Below are positions 1-7,961 of a DNA stretch of 64,000 bases, piece by piece. This DNA comes from Bog-473 sp963719485 (GTDB lineage: Bacteria > Actinomycetota > Acidimicrobiia > Acidimicrobiales > RAAP-2). Each line of letters starts with the position of its first letter. Position 1 is the first letter of the stretch. The stretch lies in NCBI GenBank assembly GCA_963719485.1, contig OY970387.1, forward strand, positions 744,001 to 808,000. Direction: 5' to 3'. Below the pieces are notes generated by a model. That model saw nothing but the letters and a program-made list of their open reading frames with translations, searched no databases and had not been told where the DNA came from. A program made the translations under genes and the position numbers.

Positions 1-365
1 CAGCTGGACTCGACTGCGGCTACTACGTCCGACCCACGGTCTTTTCGGACGTCACCTCGTCAATGACGATCGCTCAAGAAGAGATCTTTGGTCCAGTCCT
101 TTCAATCTTGCCCTACGACTCTGAAGACGAGGCATTCACTATCGCTAACTCGACTATCTGCGGACTCTCAGGAGGCGTGTGGGCGGCTGATCCGAATCGA
201 GCGATGGCTTTTGCCCGCGGCATGCGTGCCGGTCAGGTCGAGATCAATGGAGGCACCCACAATCCGCTTGCGCCATTCGGCGGATACAAACAATCGGGGA
301 TTGGTCGAGAGTCCGGCAAGCAAGGACTGGAGGAGTTCTTTGAGGTGAAGAGTCTCCAGCTCTAG
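1..365 (+). CDS. Aldehyde dehydrogenase, C-terminal part (5' end outside window)
   Basis: The reading frame is open from base 3 at the window edge to the stop at 363-365, so only the last ~120 residues are visible. They match the end of the NAD(P)-dependent aldehyde dehydrogenase superfamily: GYYVRPTVF, then EEIFGPVLS, the GLSGGVW stretch, and the terminal APFGGYKQSGIGRE block that closes the substrate tunnel. The catalytic Cys and Glu lie upstream and cannot be checked. The alcohol dehydrogenase that follows, 67 bp downstream, could supply its aldehyde; this pairing is inferred from position only. Confidence 0.93.
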   Translation, partial: AGLDCGYYVRPTVFSDVTSSMTIAQEEIFGPVLSILPYDSEDEAFTIANSTICGLSGGVWAADPNRAMAFARGMRAGQVEINGGTHNPLAPFGGYKQSGIGRESGKQGLEEFFEVKSLQL

Positions 366-432
366 ATGATTTCATTTCGGGCATTCCCGGACACGCTCCG
401 GTAACACAGGCGATGCACAAAAGGAGACGACT

Positions 433-1560
433 ATGACCAAGACTCGGTCGGCGGTGCTCTGGAATATCCGTACGCCATGGCAGGTCGAGGAAGTCGAGTT
501 GGATCAGCCGCAGTCAACAGACGTTCTGGTACAGATCAAAGCTGCGGGCCTGTGCCACTCCGACGAACATGCCTCTACGGGTGACGTCGTCCTGCCGCTT
601 CCGCTCATCGGCGGTCACGAGGGTGCCGGGATCGTAGAAGCAGTCGGCCCTGATGTGAAGGGGCTTGCTCCGGGCGATCACGTAGCCATGTCCTTCATCC
701 CGGCTTGCGGCCGTTGTCGCTGGTGCGTAATAGGCCAACAGTATCTATGCGACCTCGGAGCGAAACTCTTTGATCAAGGCATCATGAGTGACGGCCGTGA
801 TGCCCATCACATTGTGACTGGTGAAGCCAGAAAGCCGGCAAAGCGGTTCGCTCAGTTGGGTACTTTTTCCGAATACGCGCTTCTTAGCGAAAACTCACTG
901 GTGAAGGTCGACAACGATATGCCGTTCGAAGTTGTCGCCCTCGTCTCGTGTGGCGTAACGACAGGTTTCGGGTCAATGACTGAGCGCGCTGGTTGCAAAC
1001 CTGGAGATACGGTTGCTGTGGTTGGCGTTGGCGGCGTCGGGATGAACGCCATTCAAGGGGCACGGGTTGCTGGTGCCAAGAGGATCTTCGCTATCGATCC
1101 CGTGGAGTTTAAGCGCGAACAATCCATTTCCTTTGGAGCGTCACGGGCCTTCTCTTCGATGGAAGAGGCGATTCCGCTGATCAATGAGATCACTTGGGGT
1201 CAGATGTGCAACCGGGTGGTGCTGTCGGTCGGCGTTGTCCGCGGCGATATGTTGGAGCCGGCACTGAATTTGACCTCGAAGGGCGGAACCTTGGTCATCA
1301 CTGGCTCAGCGCCGGCGAGTGAGACCGTTACCAACATCGGTCTATCGAGGTTCTCCTCGTACAACAAGGAGATCAAGGGAACCATCTTCGGATCCTTGAA
1401 CCCGCGCGAGGCAATTCCCCGATTGCTCTCGATGTACCGCGAGGGAGTCCTGAAGCTTGACGAGTTAGTCACTCAGCGATACTCATTGGACGAGATAAAT
1501 GAGGGCTACGAAGACATGCGAAACGGAAAGAATATCCGAGGCGTCATCACGTTCGACTAA
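433..1560 (+). CDS. Zinc alcohol dehydrogenase, NDMA-dependent type (MDR superfamily)
   Basis: A 375-residue medium-chain dehydrogenase that oxidises an alcohol to an aldehyde. The catalytic zinc ligands are visible as C41-H42 and the GHE at 61-63. The structural zinc lobe is C92, C95, C98 and C106. A Rossmann GVGGVG fingerprint lies near residue 200. Overall it resembles the actinobacterial class with tightly bound nicotinamide that is assayed with N,N-dimethyl-4-nitrosoaniline (NDMA) and often works with mycofactocin; no mycofactocin genes are visible here. AAAGGAGA at 420-427 is a strong ribosome binding site fixing the ATG. It follows an aldehyde dehydrogenase, so the two probably form an alcohol-to-acid module. 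The substrate is unknown. Confidence 0.9.
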   Translation: MTKTRSAVLWNIRTPWQVEEVELDQPQSTDVLVQIKAAGLCHSDEHASTGDVVLPLPLIGGHEGAGIVEAVGPDVKGLAPGDHVAMSFIPACGRCRWCVIGQQYLCDLGAKLFDQGIMSDGRDAHHIVTGEARKPAKRFAQLGTFSEYALLSENSLVKVDNDMPFEVVALVSCGVTTGFGSMTERAGCKPGDTVAVVGVGGVGMNAIQGARVAGAKRIFAIDPVEFKREQSISFGASRAFSSMEEAIPLINEITWGQMCNRVVLSVGVVRGDMLEPALNLTSKGGTLVITGSAPASETVTNIGLSRFSSYNKEIKGTIFGSLNPREAIPRLLSMYREGVLKLDELVTQRYSLDEINEGYEDMRNGKNIRGVITFD

Positions 1561-1677
1561 TCGTCTCTAGTGCAGATTTCCCTGTCGCTGAGGCAGAGTG
1601 TTGATGGAGCTGCCTTTTGTTGTGGCCGATATAGCGAAGAGACCCGCCTGTTGGGAATGAACTCATGAGGAAGACGG

Positions 1678-2454
1678 ATGCCAACGCTCCATCGTGAGGG
1701 TCTCGGCCTACATTTCGAGGAAACTGGACAGGGGGTCCCGATTCTCCTGACTCATGGCTTTTCTGCCACCTCGGCGATGTTTACGGACACCGCCCGCGCC
1801 CTTGCCGACGATTTCCGCGTGGTGACCTGGGACCTTCGAGGACATGGCTCGAGTGACTCACCTGACGACCCGTCGTTGTACTCTTCCGAACTGGTTATGG
1901 GCGACATGGTGGCTCTTCTCGATCATCTCGATATCGAGCGCGCAGTCGTGGGAGGCCATTCGGTAGGGGGGTTCCTCACCCTGCTGTTTGCCGTCACGCA
2001 TCCAGAGCGGGTGAGTGCCCTGGTCCTCGAAGACACCGGTCCCGGCTATCGGAGTGATACCGCACGGGAGCAATGGAACACATCAGTGGTCGAATCGTAC
2101 GCCACGGCCCTGACTGAACGAGGGCTCGACGGCCTACCCGCCGGAACGGAGCTGCACGGGGACGCACACCAAGGTGCCGTCGGCCTCATTCACGCCGCAC
2201 GAGGGATCTTGGTGCAGCATGACGCGCAAGTACTCGAAGCGTTGCCGACGATATTGGTGCCAACTCTGGTGATCGTCGGAGAGAATGACAACGCCTTCGT
2301 GCCCGGCTCGCGCTATATGGCCGAGAAGATTCCGAACGCTCAACTCGTTGAGATCTCTGGTGCGGGACATGCTCCCAATCTCTCGCATGCCGAGCTTTTT
2401 GACGAATGCCTGCGGACCTTCCTCGAAGAGGTCGCATCAAAAAGGGGCGCGTGA
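1678..2454 (+). CDS. Alpha/beta hydrolase
   Basis: A 258-residue alpha/beta-fold hydrolase of usual family length. Visible elements are the oxyanion-hole HGFSAT at ~25-30, the nucleophile elbow GHSVGG with Ser95, a likely acid in VGENDNAF, and the catalytic His in GAGHAPN. There is no signal peptide, so it is probably cytoplasmic. A GAGGAAG ribosome binding site precedes the ATG. It is co-directional with the dehydrogenases to its left, suggesting a short catabolic run, but ester, epoxide or C-C hydrolase activity cannot be decided from sequence. It is the last gene before the left boundary of the integrated element. Confidence 0.88.
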   Translation: MPTLHREGLGLHFEETGQGVPILLTHGFSATSAMFTDTARALADDFRVVTWDLRGHGSSDSPDDPSLYSSELVMGDMVALLDHLDIERAVVGGHSVGGFLTLLFAVTHPERVSALVLEDTGPGYRSDTAREQWNTSVVESYATALTERGLDGLPAGTELHGDAHQGAVGLIHAARGILVQHDAQVLEALPTILVPTLVIVGENDNAFVPGSRYMAEKIPNAQLVEISGAGHAPNLSHAELFDECLRTFLEEVASKRGA

Positions 2455-2650
2455 GCACCAGTTCAACAGTCACGATCGGCGCCCGCCCTGTCGCCACTCT
2501 TTATGGGTGGAGATATTCATATTGGCACTGCCTATTTCATCAGCGACTCTTCGCTCGCTTTGTCGATCGACACCCTGGCAAAGATGGTCAGATGGATGGG
2601 CAAAGTGAAATCGAGTTCCCGGCCAGAACCCTCTGACCAGGAAGAGTGAA

Positions 2651-2692
2651 GCAGCCCCAACGGGATTCGAACCCGTGTCGCCACCTTGAGAG
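2651..2692. repeat. attL: 42-bp copy of tRNA-Glu 3' half
   Basis: Identical over 42 bp to 34989-35030. It carries the anticodon loop, T-arm and 3' acceptor strand of tRNA-Glu(CTC) in reverse orientation. Identity stops sharply at both sides (A versus T before, A versus G after), so this is a displaced tRNA fragment left by integration and not a working tRNA. Confidence 0.92.
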
Positions 2693-2793
2693 AGCGGGAA
2701 GCTGCGTCCACCCGGTCCTCTGGGGTCGCGTTTTAGCAGTTCAGCGCATTGGCGTTGTCCAGCCGGTCTGCCCGCTAGAACCTAACGTCGTCC

Positions 2794-2824
2794 AATAGTT
2801 GGGCAATTGGATGGGCAAGTTGGC
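2794..2824. repeat. Left arm-type repeat of the island
   Basis: 28 of 31 bases match 34906-34936 in the same orientation. It holds two half-sites, AGTTGGGCAAT and GATGGGCAAGT, about 100 bp inside attL. The matching position near both ends suggests integrase or excisionase binding sites; binding is inferred. Confidence 0.65.
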
Positions 2825-2905
2825 CCAAGCTTCCCTGATGGCCTATTCCCCATAGGCCGAGCCAGCGTTGTAAGAGTTTGGTCGTGCGCTACCAGGAGGT
2901 AGTCC

Positions 2906-3217
2906 ATGCCCAAGCAATATGCGAGAGAGTTCCGCCGGGCCGTCTGTGCCCGACTCGTGGCCGGCGAGAGGGTGAGCGCGCTGTCCAAAGAAGTCGGAGT
3001 GTCCGAAGGGACCCTCTATCTGTGGAAGCGCCAGGCCCTGATCGATGCCGGCCGCGCCGAGGGCGTCAAGAGCTTCGAGGCCGACGAGCTGGCCCAGGCG
3101 CTTCGGACCATCGCTGAGCTCGAGGCAGAACTCGAGGCGGTCAAAGCAGCGGTCGCCCTGTTCAACGGGGAGGAGCCGGTCAGCCCAAAAGGCGGTGCCA
3201 GATTGCCCAAGGCCTGA
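2906..3217 (+). CDS. IS3-family transposase OrfA
   Basis: A 103-residue helix-turn-helix protein that binds the IS ends. It begins with the typical KQYAREFRRAV segment. The helix-turn-helix is around residues 20-45 (VSALSKEVGVSEGTLYLWKRQ). A leucine-zipper-like helix of Ala/Glu/Leu repeats follows at about 70-90 for multimerisation. CAGGAGGTAG upstream is a good ribosome binding site. CCCAAAA at 3184-3190 is read as C-CCA-AAA and fits the X-XXY-YYZ slippery heptamer; a -1 shift there leads directly into the OrfB frame, which would make the OrfAB fusion transposase as is known for this family. Confidence 0.9.
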   Translation: MPKQYAREFRRAVCARLVAGERVSALSKEVGVSEGTLYLWKRQALIDAGRAEGVKSFEADELAQALRTIAELEAELEAVKAAVALFNGEEPVSPKGGARLPKA

Positions 3218-3240
3218 GCAATCTGGGCTACAACGAGCGC

Positions 3241-4062
3241 GTGGCGTGCCGGATCGCCGGCGTCTCTCGCTCGACCTTCTACGAGTTCAAGTACCACGTG
3301 CCGAGCGACCGCCAGATCCGTCGGCTCTTGCTCAGCGGCCTCGTCGCCGACATCCACAAGCGCTCACGGGGCACCTACGGCATGTTGCGCATCCGAGCCG
3401 CGCTGATGCGCGAACAGGACATGGTGGTCAACAAGAAGCTGATCCTCTCCATCATGCGCGAGCTGGGCATCAAGGGCCTCCCCGGGCCGAAGAAGCACAA
3501 GAAGAACCTGGTGAATCAGGCCACCGAAGAAGACCTGGTCCAGCGCAACTTCACCGTGGACCGACCCAATGTGCTCTGGCTCACCGACATCACCAAGCAC
3601 CCGACGCGCGAAGGCAAGGTCTACTGCTGTGCGGTCCTCGACGCCTACAGCCGCCGGGTGGTCGGCTGGGCCATCGACCGGCGCTGTGAGACAGCGCTGG
3701 TCAACGACGCCGTGATGATGGCGAGCGAGTCACGAAAGACGGGACAGAGCTCGATCATCCATTCGGACCACGGCAGCCAGTTCACGTCCTGGGGCTTCAG
3801 TGAGCTCATCCGAAACAAGGGCCTCTTGGGATCGATGGGCACGATCGGTGACTGCTACGACAACGCGCCCATGGAGTCGTTCTGGGGCTCGATGCAGATC
3901 GAGCTGCTCAACCGCAAGAAGTGGCGGACCAAGATCGAGCTGTCGATCGCCATCGCCGAGTGGATCGAGCACTTCTACAACCCCGAGCGTCTCCACAGCT
4001 CGCTCGGGTACCTGCCCCCGATCGAGTTCGAGGACTTACACTCGGTCCAGACCCAGACCTGA
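3241..4062 (+). CDS. IS3-family transposase OrfB (DDE integrase core)
   Basis: The catalytic half of the transposase, 273 residues from the GTG, with the open frame continuing upstream to the slippery site of orfA. The DDE residues are visible in LWLTDITKH, IIHSDHGSQFTS and APMESFWGSMQIELL, with normal rve-domain spacing. An N-terminal HTH_21-like part (RSRGTYGMLRIRAAL) precedes the core. The C-terminal YNPERLHSSLGYLPP block is typical of IS3 members. It is probably made mainly as an OrfAB fusion by -1 frameshifting. No damage is visible, so the element may be active. Confidence 0.93.
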   Translation: MACRIAGVSRSTFYEFKYHVPSDRQIRRLLLSGLVADIHKRSRGTYGMLRIRAALMREQDMVVNKKLILSIMRELGIKGLPGPKKHKKNLVNQATEEDLVQRNFTVDRPNVLWLTDITKHPTREGKVYCCAVLDAYSRRVVGWAIDRRCETALVNDAVMMASESRKTGQSSIIHSDHGSQFTSWGFSELIRNKGLLGSMGTIGDCYDNAPMESFWGSMQIELLNRKKWRTKIELSIAIAEWIEHFYNPERLHSSLGYLPPIEFEDLHSVQTQT

Positions 4063-4237
4063 CTCTTACAAAACGTGGCTCGAAAAACGGGGTCAAGGTC
4101 ATGATGATTGGATGCGAGGATCTGGTCCTTGCAGTGGCTAAGCGGTCGCCAATGAGTTTTTGTGGAGAGCATTGGTTTGGTTGATCCGGCTGCCGTTCCC
4201 TGCCCTCAGGCTGAGGATTGCTCGTTACTCTCGGCCG

Positions 4238-5014
4238 ATGCGACGCGCTCTTCCTCCCGTGCTCCTTCTGGTTCTGTTGGGCAGCATCACCACAACCGCA
4301 CCGGCGGAGGCGGCCTCGAGCCACAAGGCGAAGCGCACAACACCGGCGAGCTCGCCTGTCATAGGCGTGCTACCGGTGACCTCGTGCTCGACCACCTATG
4401 GCGCACCGCCGAGCGGATCGCCGTTCGTGGCACGTCAACTAGCAACTACCAATTCAACCCGCGGCCTCAGTTACTACTCCAACGGCCAGATCAGTGTCTT
4501 GGGGCCCGCCGGCTGGGCATGTAGTGGACTTGTGGCGGGCGACGGCGGGCAGTCGCTTGCCGTCTACAAGCCGGGAAGTCCCGACTACACCGCCGTGCCC
4601 ATTCCAAAGGGCACTCAAATCGTGGAAGTGCTCGACGACGACACCGGTCACATCCCCGGGGCCGATCTCGTGTGTGGGTTTTATCCCCACTCGGCGGCTG
4701 CGAGCTACGTCGCTTCAGGGGGAATGCCTTGCTCAAACCTGCCGGTCGGTGAGAAGGTGACGAGTCTCACTTCCGACGTTGTGACGTTCGCCGATCCCGC
4801 TGGTGTCAGTGGTTCGGGCTCAGGATCTGGAGGATCCCTTCCTTCGATCGGAGCCGCCGTTTATCCGCAGCTTTCCTACGGCGCGACCGACAGCGTGGAC
4901 ATCTCGGTGCTCTCCTGCACGCTCCCATCCAAAGAGGCCTCTCTGTGCCGGGCCATCGAGGGCGACTTCCTCGTGCGGAACCCTCCGGCGTACGTGCCGC
5001 AGAGCTCCGGATAG
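4238..5014 (+). CDS. Secreted protein of unknown function
   Basis: 258 residues starting at MRRALPP, chosen over an upstream ATG at 4160 because it gives a clean signal peptide: two Arg, a Leu/Val core, and AEA for cleavage near residue 25. The mature part has several Cys (TSCSTTYG, GWACSGL, DLVCGFYP, MPCSNLP, LSCTLP, SLCRAIEG), which suggests disulfides outside the membrane. A Gly/Ser linker (SGSGSGSGGS) separates a larger N-domain from a short C-domain. GWACSGLVAGDGGQS resembles a motif I associate with exported actinobacterial proteins of unknown role, but I cannot name a family. It lies directly after the IS element. Confidence 0.75.
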   Translation: MRRALPPVLLLVLLGSITTTAPAEAASSHKAKRTTPASSPVIGVLPVTSCSTTYGAPPSGSPFVARQLATTNSTRGLSYYSNGQISVLGPAGWACSGLVAGDGGQSLAVYKPGSPDYTAVPIPKGTQIVEVLDDDTGHIPGADLVCGFYPHSAAASYVASGGMPCSNLPVGEKVTSLTSDVVTFADPAGVSGSGSGSGGSLPSIGAAVYPQLSYGATDSVDISVLSCTLPSKEASLCRAIEGDFLVRNPPAYVPQSSG

Positions 5015-5052
5015 ATCACCGAACATCTCTAGCGACACGCCCCAGGCGCGCC

Positions 5053-6495
5053 TCAGCGATCCTCTCGAGAGAGGAAGCCAACGGCTCGGGATGCGCGCAT
5101 GGACGACTCGGGCGCCCCGATGTCACCCAGAGTCTGACGCCAGGACGCCCGCCACGTAGCCCTGGTTGCGTCATCGGCCAGAGCGGCGTCCACTCCAGCG
5201 TCGTCATCGAGCGGCCACAGAGGCTCGTTCGCCGACGACAAGCAAAGTCGAGCGAGCACCGCTCGCCGAACGATGTCTCGGAGTCGGTCGATCAGGTGGC
5301 CGCCCGCGAGACCCAACGCAGCATCGTCATCCACCGTGGATACCCGGTGCACAAGCTTCTGGAACGAGCTGACCTTATAGCTGCCACCATGAGCGAGCTT
5401 GGAGCGCAGTTCGTAGATCCTCTTGATGTCGTCGAATATGACACTCGACGGATCATCAGGTTCAGACAAGAGCGCGGCCGCACGTGTTTCGAGGCGCAGT
5501 AGGACGTCGGTCGTGGCGGTTCCCGAGATGGCACCTTCGAGGGCTGTCGTGAGGCTAAGAAGTTGGGCGTCCCAGTCTGACGTCGTGTACGACTCAGCGA
5601 ACCTGGAGATCGCCATGCCGAACGACGTGAACACCATATCGTCCGGCACATGCCGCGCCGTGACCAGCATTCCGATGAGAGCCTCGATCGGCCGCTCGAA
5701 ACCGGCGTCGAGCCTCAGGGTGCGCCGCACGAGAGCTCGGTGGCGAGAGGTCTTGATCAAACGAGCCCCGACAGGATCCACCAGTGACGCCGGTCCTTGG
5801 ACTTCGTACGCGTTCCAGGCCGTGGCCGCGTAGAGCAGCTGGGTGGCGAGCAAGAACGTGTCTATACGTGCCGACGTCTCGGCGGCGGCTCCAAATGGGT
5901 CTGATCCGTGCCCTCGCGCGACGACAAGCGCCTGAGGTGGGTCGAAGAGGAATGGCGGATCTCTATTGAACGCACTAGCTCCAAGCGGAATGAGTCGCGG
6001 GATCCGCTCTCTGCCGTCGACGTCAGGCAGGACCTCCAGGCCGGAAATCGCGAGCTCCTGCCCATCCGTGGTCGTCAGGTGGGGCACGGCACGGCAGACG
6101 ATCACATGGCACTCCGGCTCCGACAGGACCGAGATGAGCTCGGCGACGGTTTCCTCAACGGCATGCGTCGAACTCTGCAGGGGTTCATGCTGGATGTGGC
6201 ATCGGGCGATGGACGCCTCAAGGAGGCCGAAGATCCAACCCGAGGAGAAGTCAAGGGCGCCGTCTGCGTTTGCCTCGTCGAAGCGGTCCGGAAAAGCCTC
6301 GTTCAACACGGTCTCAAGGTCGAGGTACTCGTCGAGAAACATGACAGCGTCTCCCGGGTAGTCGCGGCCGACCTCGAGGTGCGGGTGGTAGATCGACGTT
6401 GGCACGACCCCGCGCTCGGTCAGGGAGCCGAACGCCGCGTCCAGGAACCGAGCGGCTGCGGCATGGATCTCCACGAGCCGTGACGCAACGGTCAT
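5053..6495 (-). CDS. HEPN/Apea-like protein, putative RNase or conflict protein
   Basis: 480 residues with no signal peptide or membrane segment. The C-terminal half has the layout of Apea-type HEPN domains: a helical LLSLTTALEGAISG segment, RLETRAAALL, then IYELRSKLAHGG near residue 365, equivalent to the R-x4-6-H signature of HEPN nucleases. The N-terminal half is unrecognised. HEPN proteins are often RNases in toxin-antitoxin or anti-phage systems; the function here is inference from this motif and from neighbouring conflict genes. No partner antitoxin or nucleotidyltransferase lies beside it. It converges with the secreted-protein gene. Confidence 0.68.
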   Translation of the reverse strand: MTVASRLVEIHAAAARFLDAAFGSLTERGVVPTSIYHPHLEVGRDYPGDAVMFLDEYLDLETVLNEAFPDRFDEANADGALDFSSGWIFGLLEASIARCHIQHEPLQSSTHAVEETVAELISVLSEPECHVIVCRAVPHLTTTDGQELAISGLEVLPDVDGRERIPRLIPLGASAFNRDPPFLFDPPQALVVARGHGSDPFGAAAETSARIDTFLLATQLLYAATAWNAYEVQGPASLVDPVGARLIKTSRHRALVRRTLRLDAGFERPIEALIGMLVTARHVPDDMVFTSFGMAISRFAESYTTSDWDAQLLSLTTALEGAISGTATTDVLLRLETRAAALLSEPDDPSSVIFDDIKRIYELRSKLAHGGSYKVSSFQKLVHRVSTVDDDAALGLAGGHLIDRLRDIVRRAVLARLCLSSANEPLWPLDDDAGVDAALADDATRATWRASWRQTLGDIGAPESSMRASRAVGFLSREDR

Positions 6496-6569
6496 GCCCA
6501 GCGACGCTCTCGAGCCGCGAGATCTCTACGAATGCTCCGGCTCAAGGAATCGCGTCGCGGTAACGCCAT

Positions 6570-7313
6570 TCAGGCTCCCCGCGCCACCTGAGAGCCGCCC
6601 GCCGTCCAGGTTACGGCATCGGTTCGCAGATCGCGACGGATCCGCGAGCGACGTTGGCGGTCCTTGAGGGCCTCGCGACGACTCAACCCTCCGATGTCTT
6701 CACCGAGCCACGCGTCCACATCCAGGAGTGCGCCCTCAAGCGTGCGACCCGCGTCCATCGCTCGCTCACACCACTCTTCGATGATATCGGCCTCTTCGAA
6801 GACAGGGCTCGTCACTTCATCGTACGTAAAGGTGGGCACGACCACCCGAGCCGAGTGGTACACCCAGCGCTGCATCAAGATGTTCATGCCGGGCAGCGAC
6901 AAGCAGGCCACGCGGTCGGTGAGGTCGTCGGGGTGCACGTGGTGGGTGTGGTCGAAGAATGCCCCGGCGTGCCGCCGGCCGCTCTCGTACTGCGGGTACA
7001 GGTCAGGGAGCGGCATCAACTTCCCGTAGCCTGTCCAGCGGTCGGGCGGCACCTCAGGGTGTCGGCGCACTTCGGCGACAAGGAGGCTTTTGGCGAGATT
7101 GGTGCCATTGGGGCGCATGGCGCACGGATGCTGTATCACCATTACCGTCTTGTTCTTGGGCTCCGTCGCTCGCGGGGCCAAAACGGGCACTTTCTCGAAG
7201 ACATCGCCCGTGAATACGGGCCGGTGGGCTACTACCTCATCGAAGCCGCGCGCCAGGTACAGCACGGGCCAATCCGCGCGATCCCCAGCAGGAGCCTCGA
7301 GTTCTTGACCCAC
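6570..7313 (-). CDS. Hypothetical protein, last gene of TIGR04255-type operon
   Basis: 247 residues, GTG start only 3 nt after the stop of the previous gene, so translation is probably coupled. I recognise no family. Visible features are VMVIQHPCAMRPNG near residue 60, with a conserved-looking His-Pro-Cys, a HAGAFFDHTHHVHPDD stretch rich in His and Asp that could bind metal, and a basic C-terminus (RRSRIRRDLR). It is the third gene of a compact operon with a TIGR04255-like protein and a helix-turn-helix protein, so it probably acts in the same system. A catalytic role for the His/Cys residues is only a suggestion. Confidence 0.65.
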   Translation of the reverse strand: MGQELEAPAGDRADWPVLYLARGFDEVVAHRPVFTGDVFEKVPVLAPRATEPKNKTVMVIQHPCAMRPNGTNLAKSLLVAEVRRHPEVPPDRWTGYGKLMPLPDLYPQYESGRRHAGAFFDHTHHVHPDDLTDRVACLSLPGMNILMQRWVYHSARVVVPTFTYDEVTSPVFEEADIIEEWCERAMDAGRTLEGALLDVDAWLGEDIGGLSRREALKDRQRRSRIRRDLRTDAVTWTAGGSQVARGA

Positions 7314-7316
7314 CGA

Positions 7317-7961
7317 TCACGGATCCTTCCGGCGAAGCGCGAGACCGTCTTCGGCCTCGAACACCTCGAAGTCGCTGCGGTAGGTCTCGCGCCATTCAGG
7401 GTCAAACACTCCGAGCACTGCTTCGGGGTCGGTCTTACCGCTTGCGAGACGGAACACGAGATCGATGTGCTGCGCTGCGTAGAGGTCGAGCGGGGTGACG
7501 GGCACTCCCAAAAGAATGGGGGACTCGAACCACTGCGCAACGTCCTGCACCATGTAGTGCTCGGTGATCATGTGGCAGGCCGCCAACGCGGCCGCTGCTC
7601 TCGTCCGGCTCTCGCCGCTGACCGAGCCACCCCGCCGCCACTTCTGGACGGCCGGGACGCTGACACCGATCAGCCTGGCGATGTCGCGCCACGCGAAGCC
7701 GAGGTCCGACAGCTCACCCAAGAGGGTCGGGACGTCCATGCGGACGAACTCAGTCGTCTTGGCCCCCCACTCCCTCAAGAGGACCTCCACGTGGAGTTCT
7801 CCTGTGTCGTCGTGGAGCAGCTTGGCGCGGTTGTCGAGGAACCCAACGTCCTCGGTCAACTGCGACCAGCTGGGCGTACCGGTCTGGGGCAGGTCCGGCG
7901 TCGGCGAGACGACTTCCACCGTGCCAGCATCAGTTGCGGTCTTTGTCGATGTGTCAGCCAC
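7317..7961 (-). CDS. Helix-turn-helix protein, middle gene of TIGR04255-type operon
   Basis: 214 residues starting at a GTG that overlaps the upstream gene by 8 nt (MADTSTK). A helix-turn-helix is visible around residues 85-125: the region around FAWRDIARLIGVSVPAVQKW has the spacing of XRE or MbcA-type DNA-binding domains. The region after it (VTPLDLYAAQHIDLVFRL) is unrecognised. The N-terminal 70 residues resemble a short beta-rich domain (DTGELHVEVLLREW). It could be the regulator or antitoxin of the operon; that is inferred from the domain and from coupling on both sides. Confidence 0.68.
   Translation of the reverse strand: MADTSTKTATDAGTVEVVSPTPDLPQTGTPSWSQLTEDVGFLDNRAKLLHDDTGELHVEVLLREWGAKTTEFVRMDVPTLLGELSDLGFAWRDIARLIGVSVPAVQKWRRGGSVSGESRTRAAAALAACHMITEHYMVQDVAQWFESPILLGVPVTPLDLYAAQHIDLVFRLASGKTDPEAVLGVFDPEWRETYRSDFEVFEAEDGLALRRKDP

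Larger units (their letters stand above)
2836..4101 (+). mobile_element. IS3-family insertion sequence
   Basis: About 1.27 kb containing an orfA/orfB pair joined by a slippery site. Imperfect terminal inverted repeats are visible: CGAGCCAGCGTTGTAAGAGT at 2858-2877 faces ACTCTTACAAAACGTGGCTC at 4062-4081, and both extend outward to a TGA/TCA end. No clear target-site duplication is visible, so the outer limits are approximate. It lies just inside the left end of the island, next to the left arm repeat. Confidence 0.85.

Noticed and set aside
2651..2725. A second tRNA-Glu gene at the left end
   Set aside because: Only the 3' half matches; the 5' half does not pair with it, so it is an att remnant.
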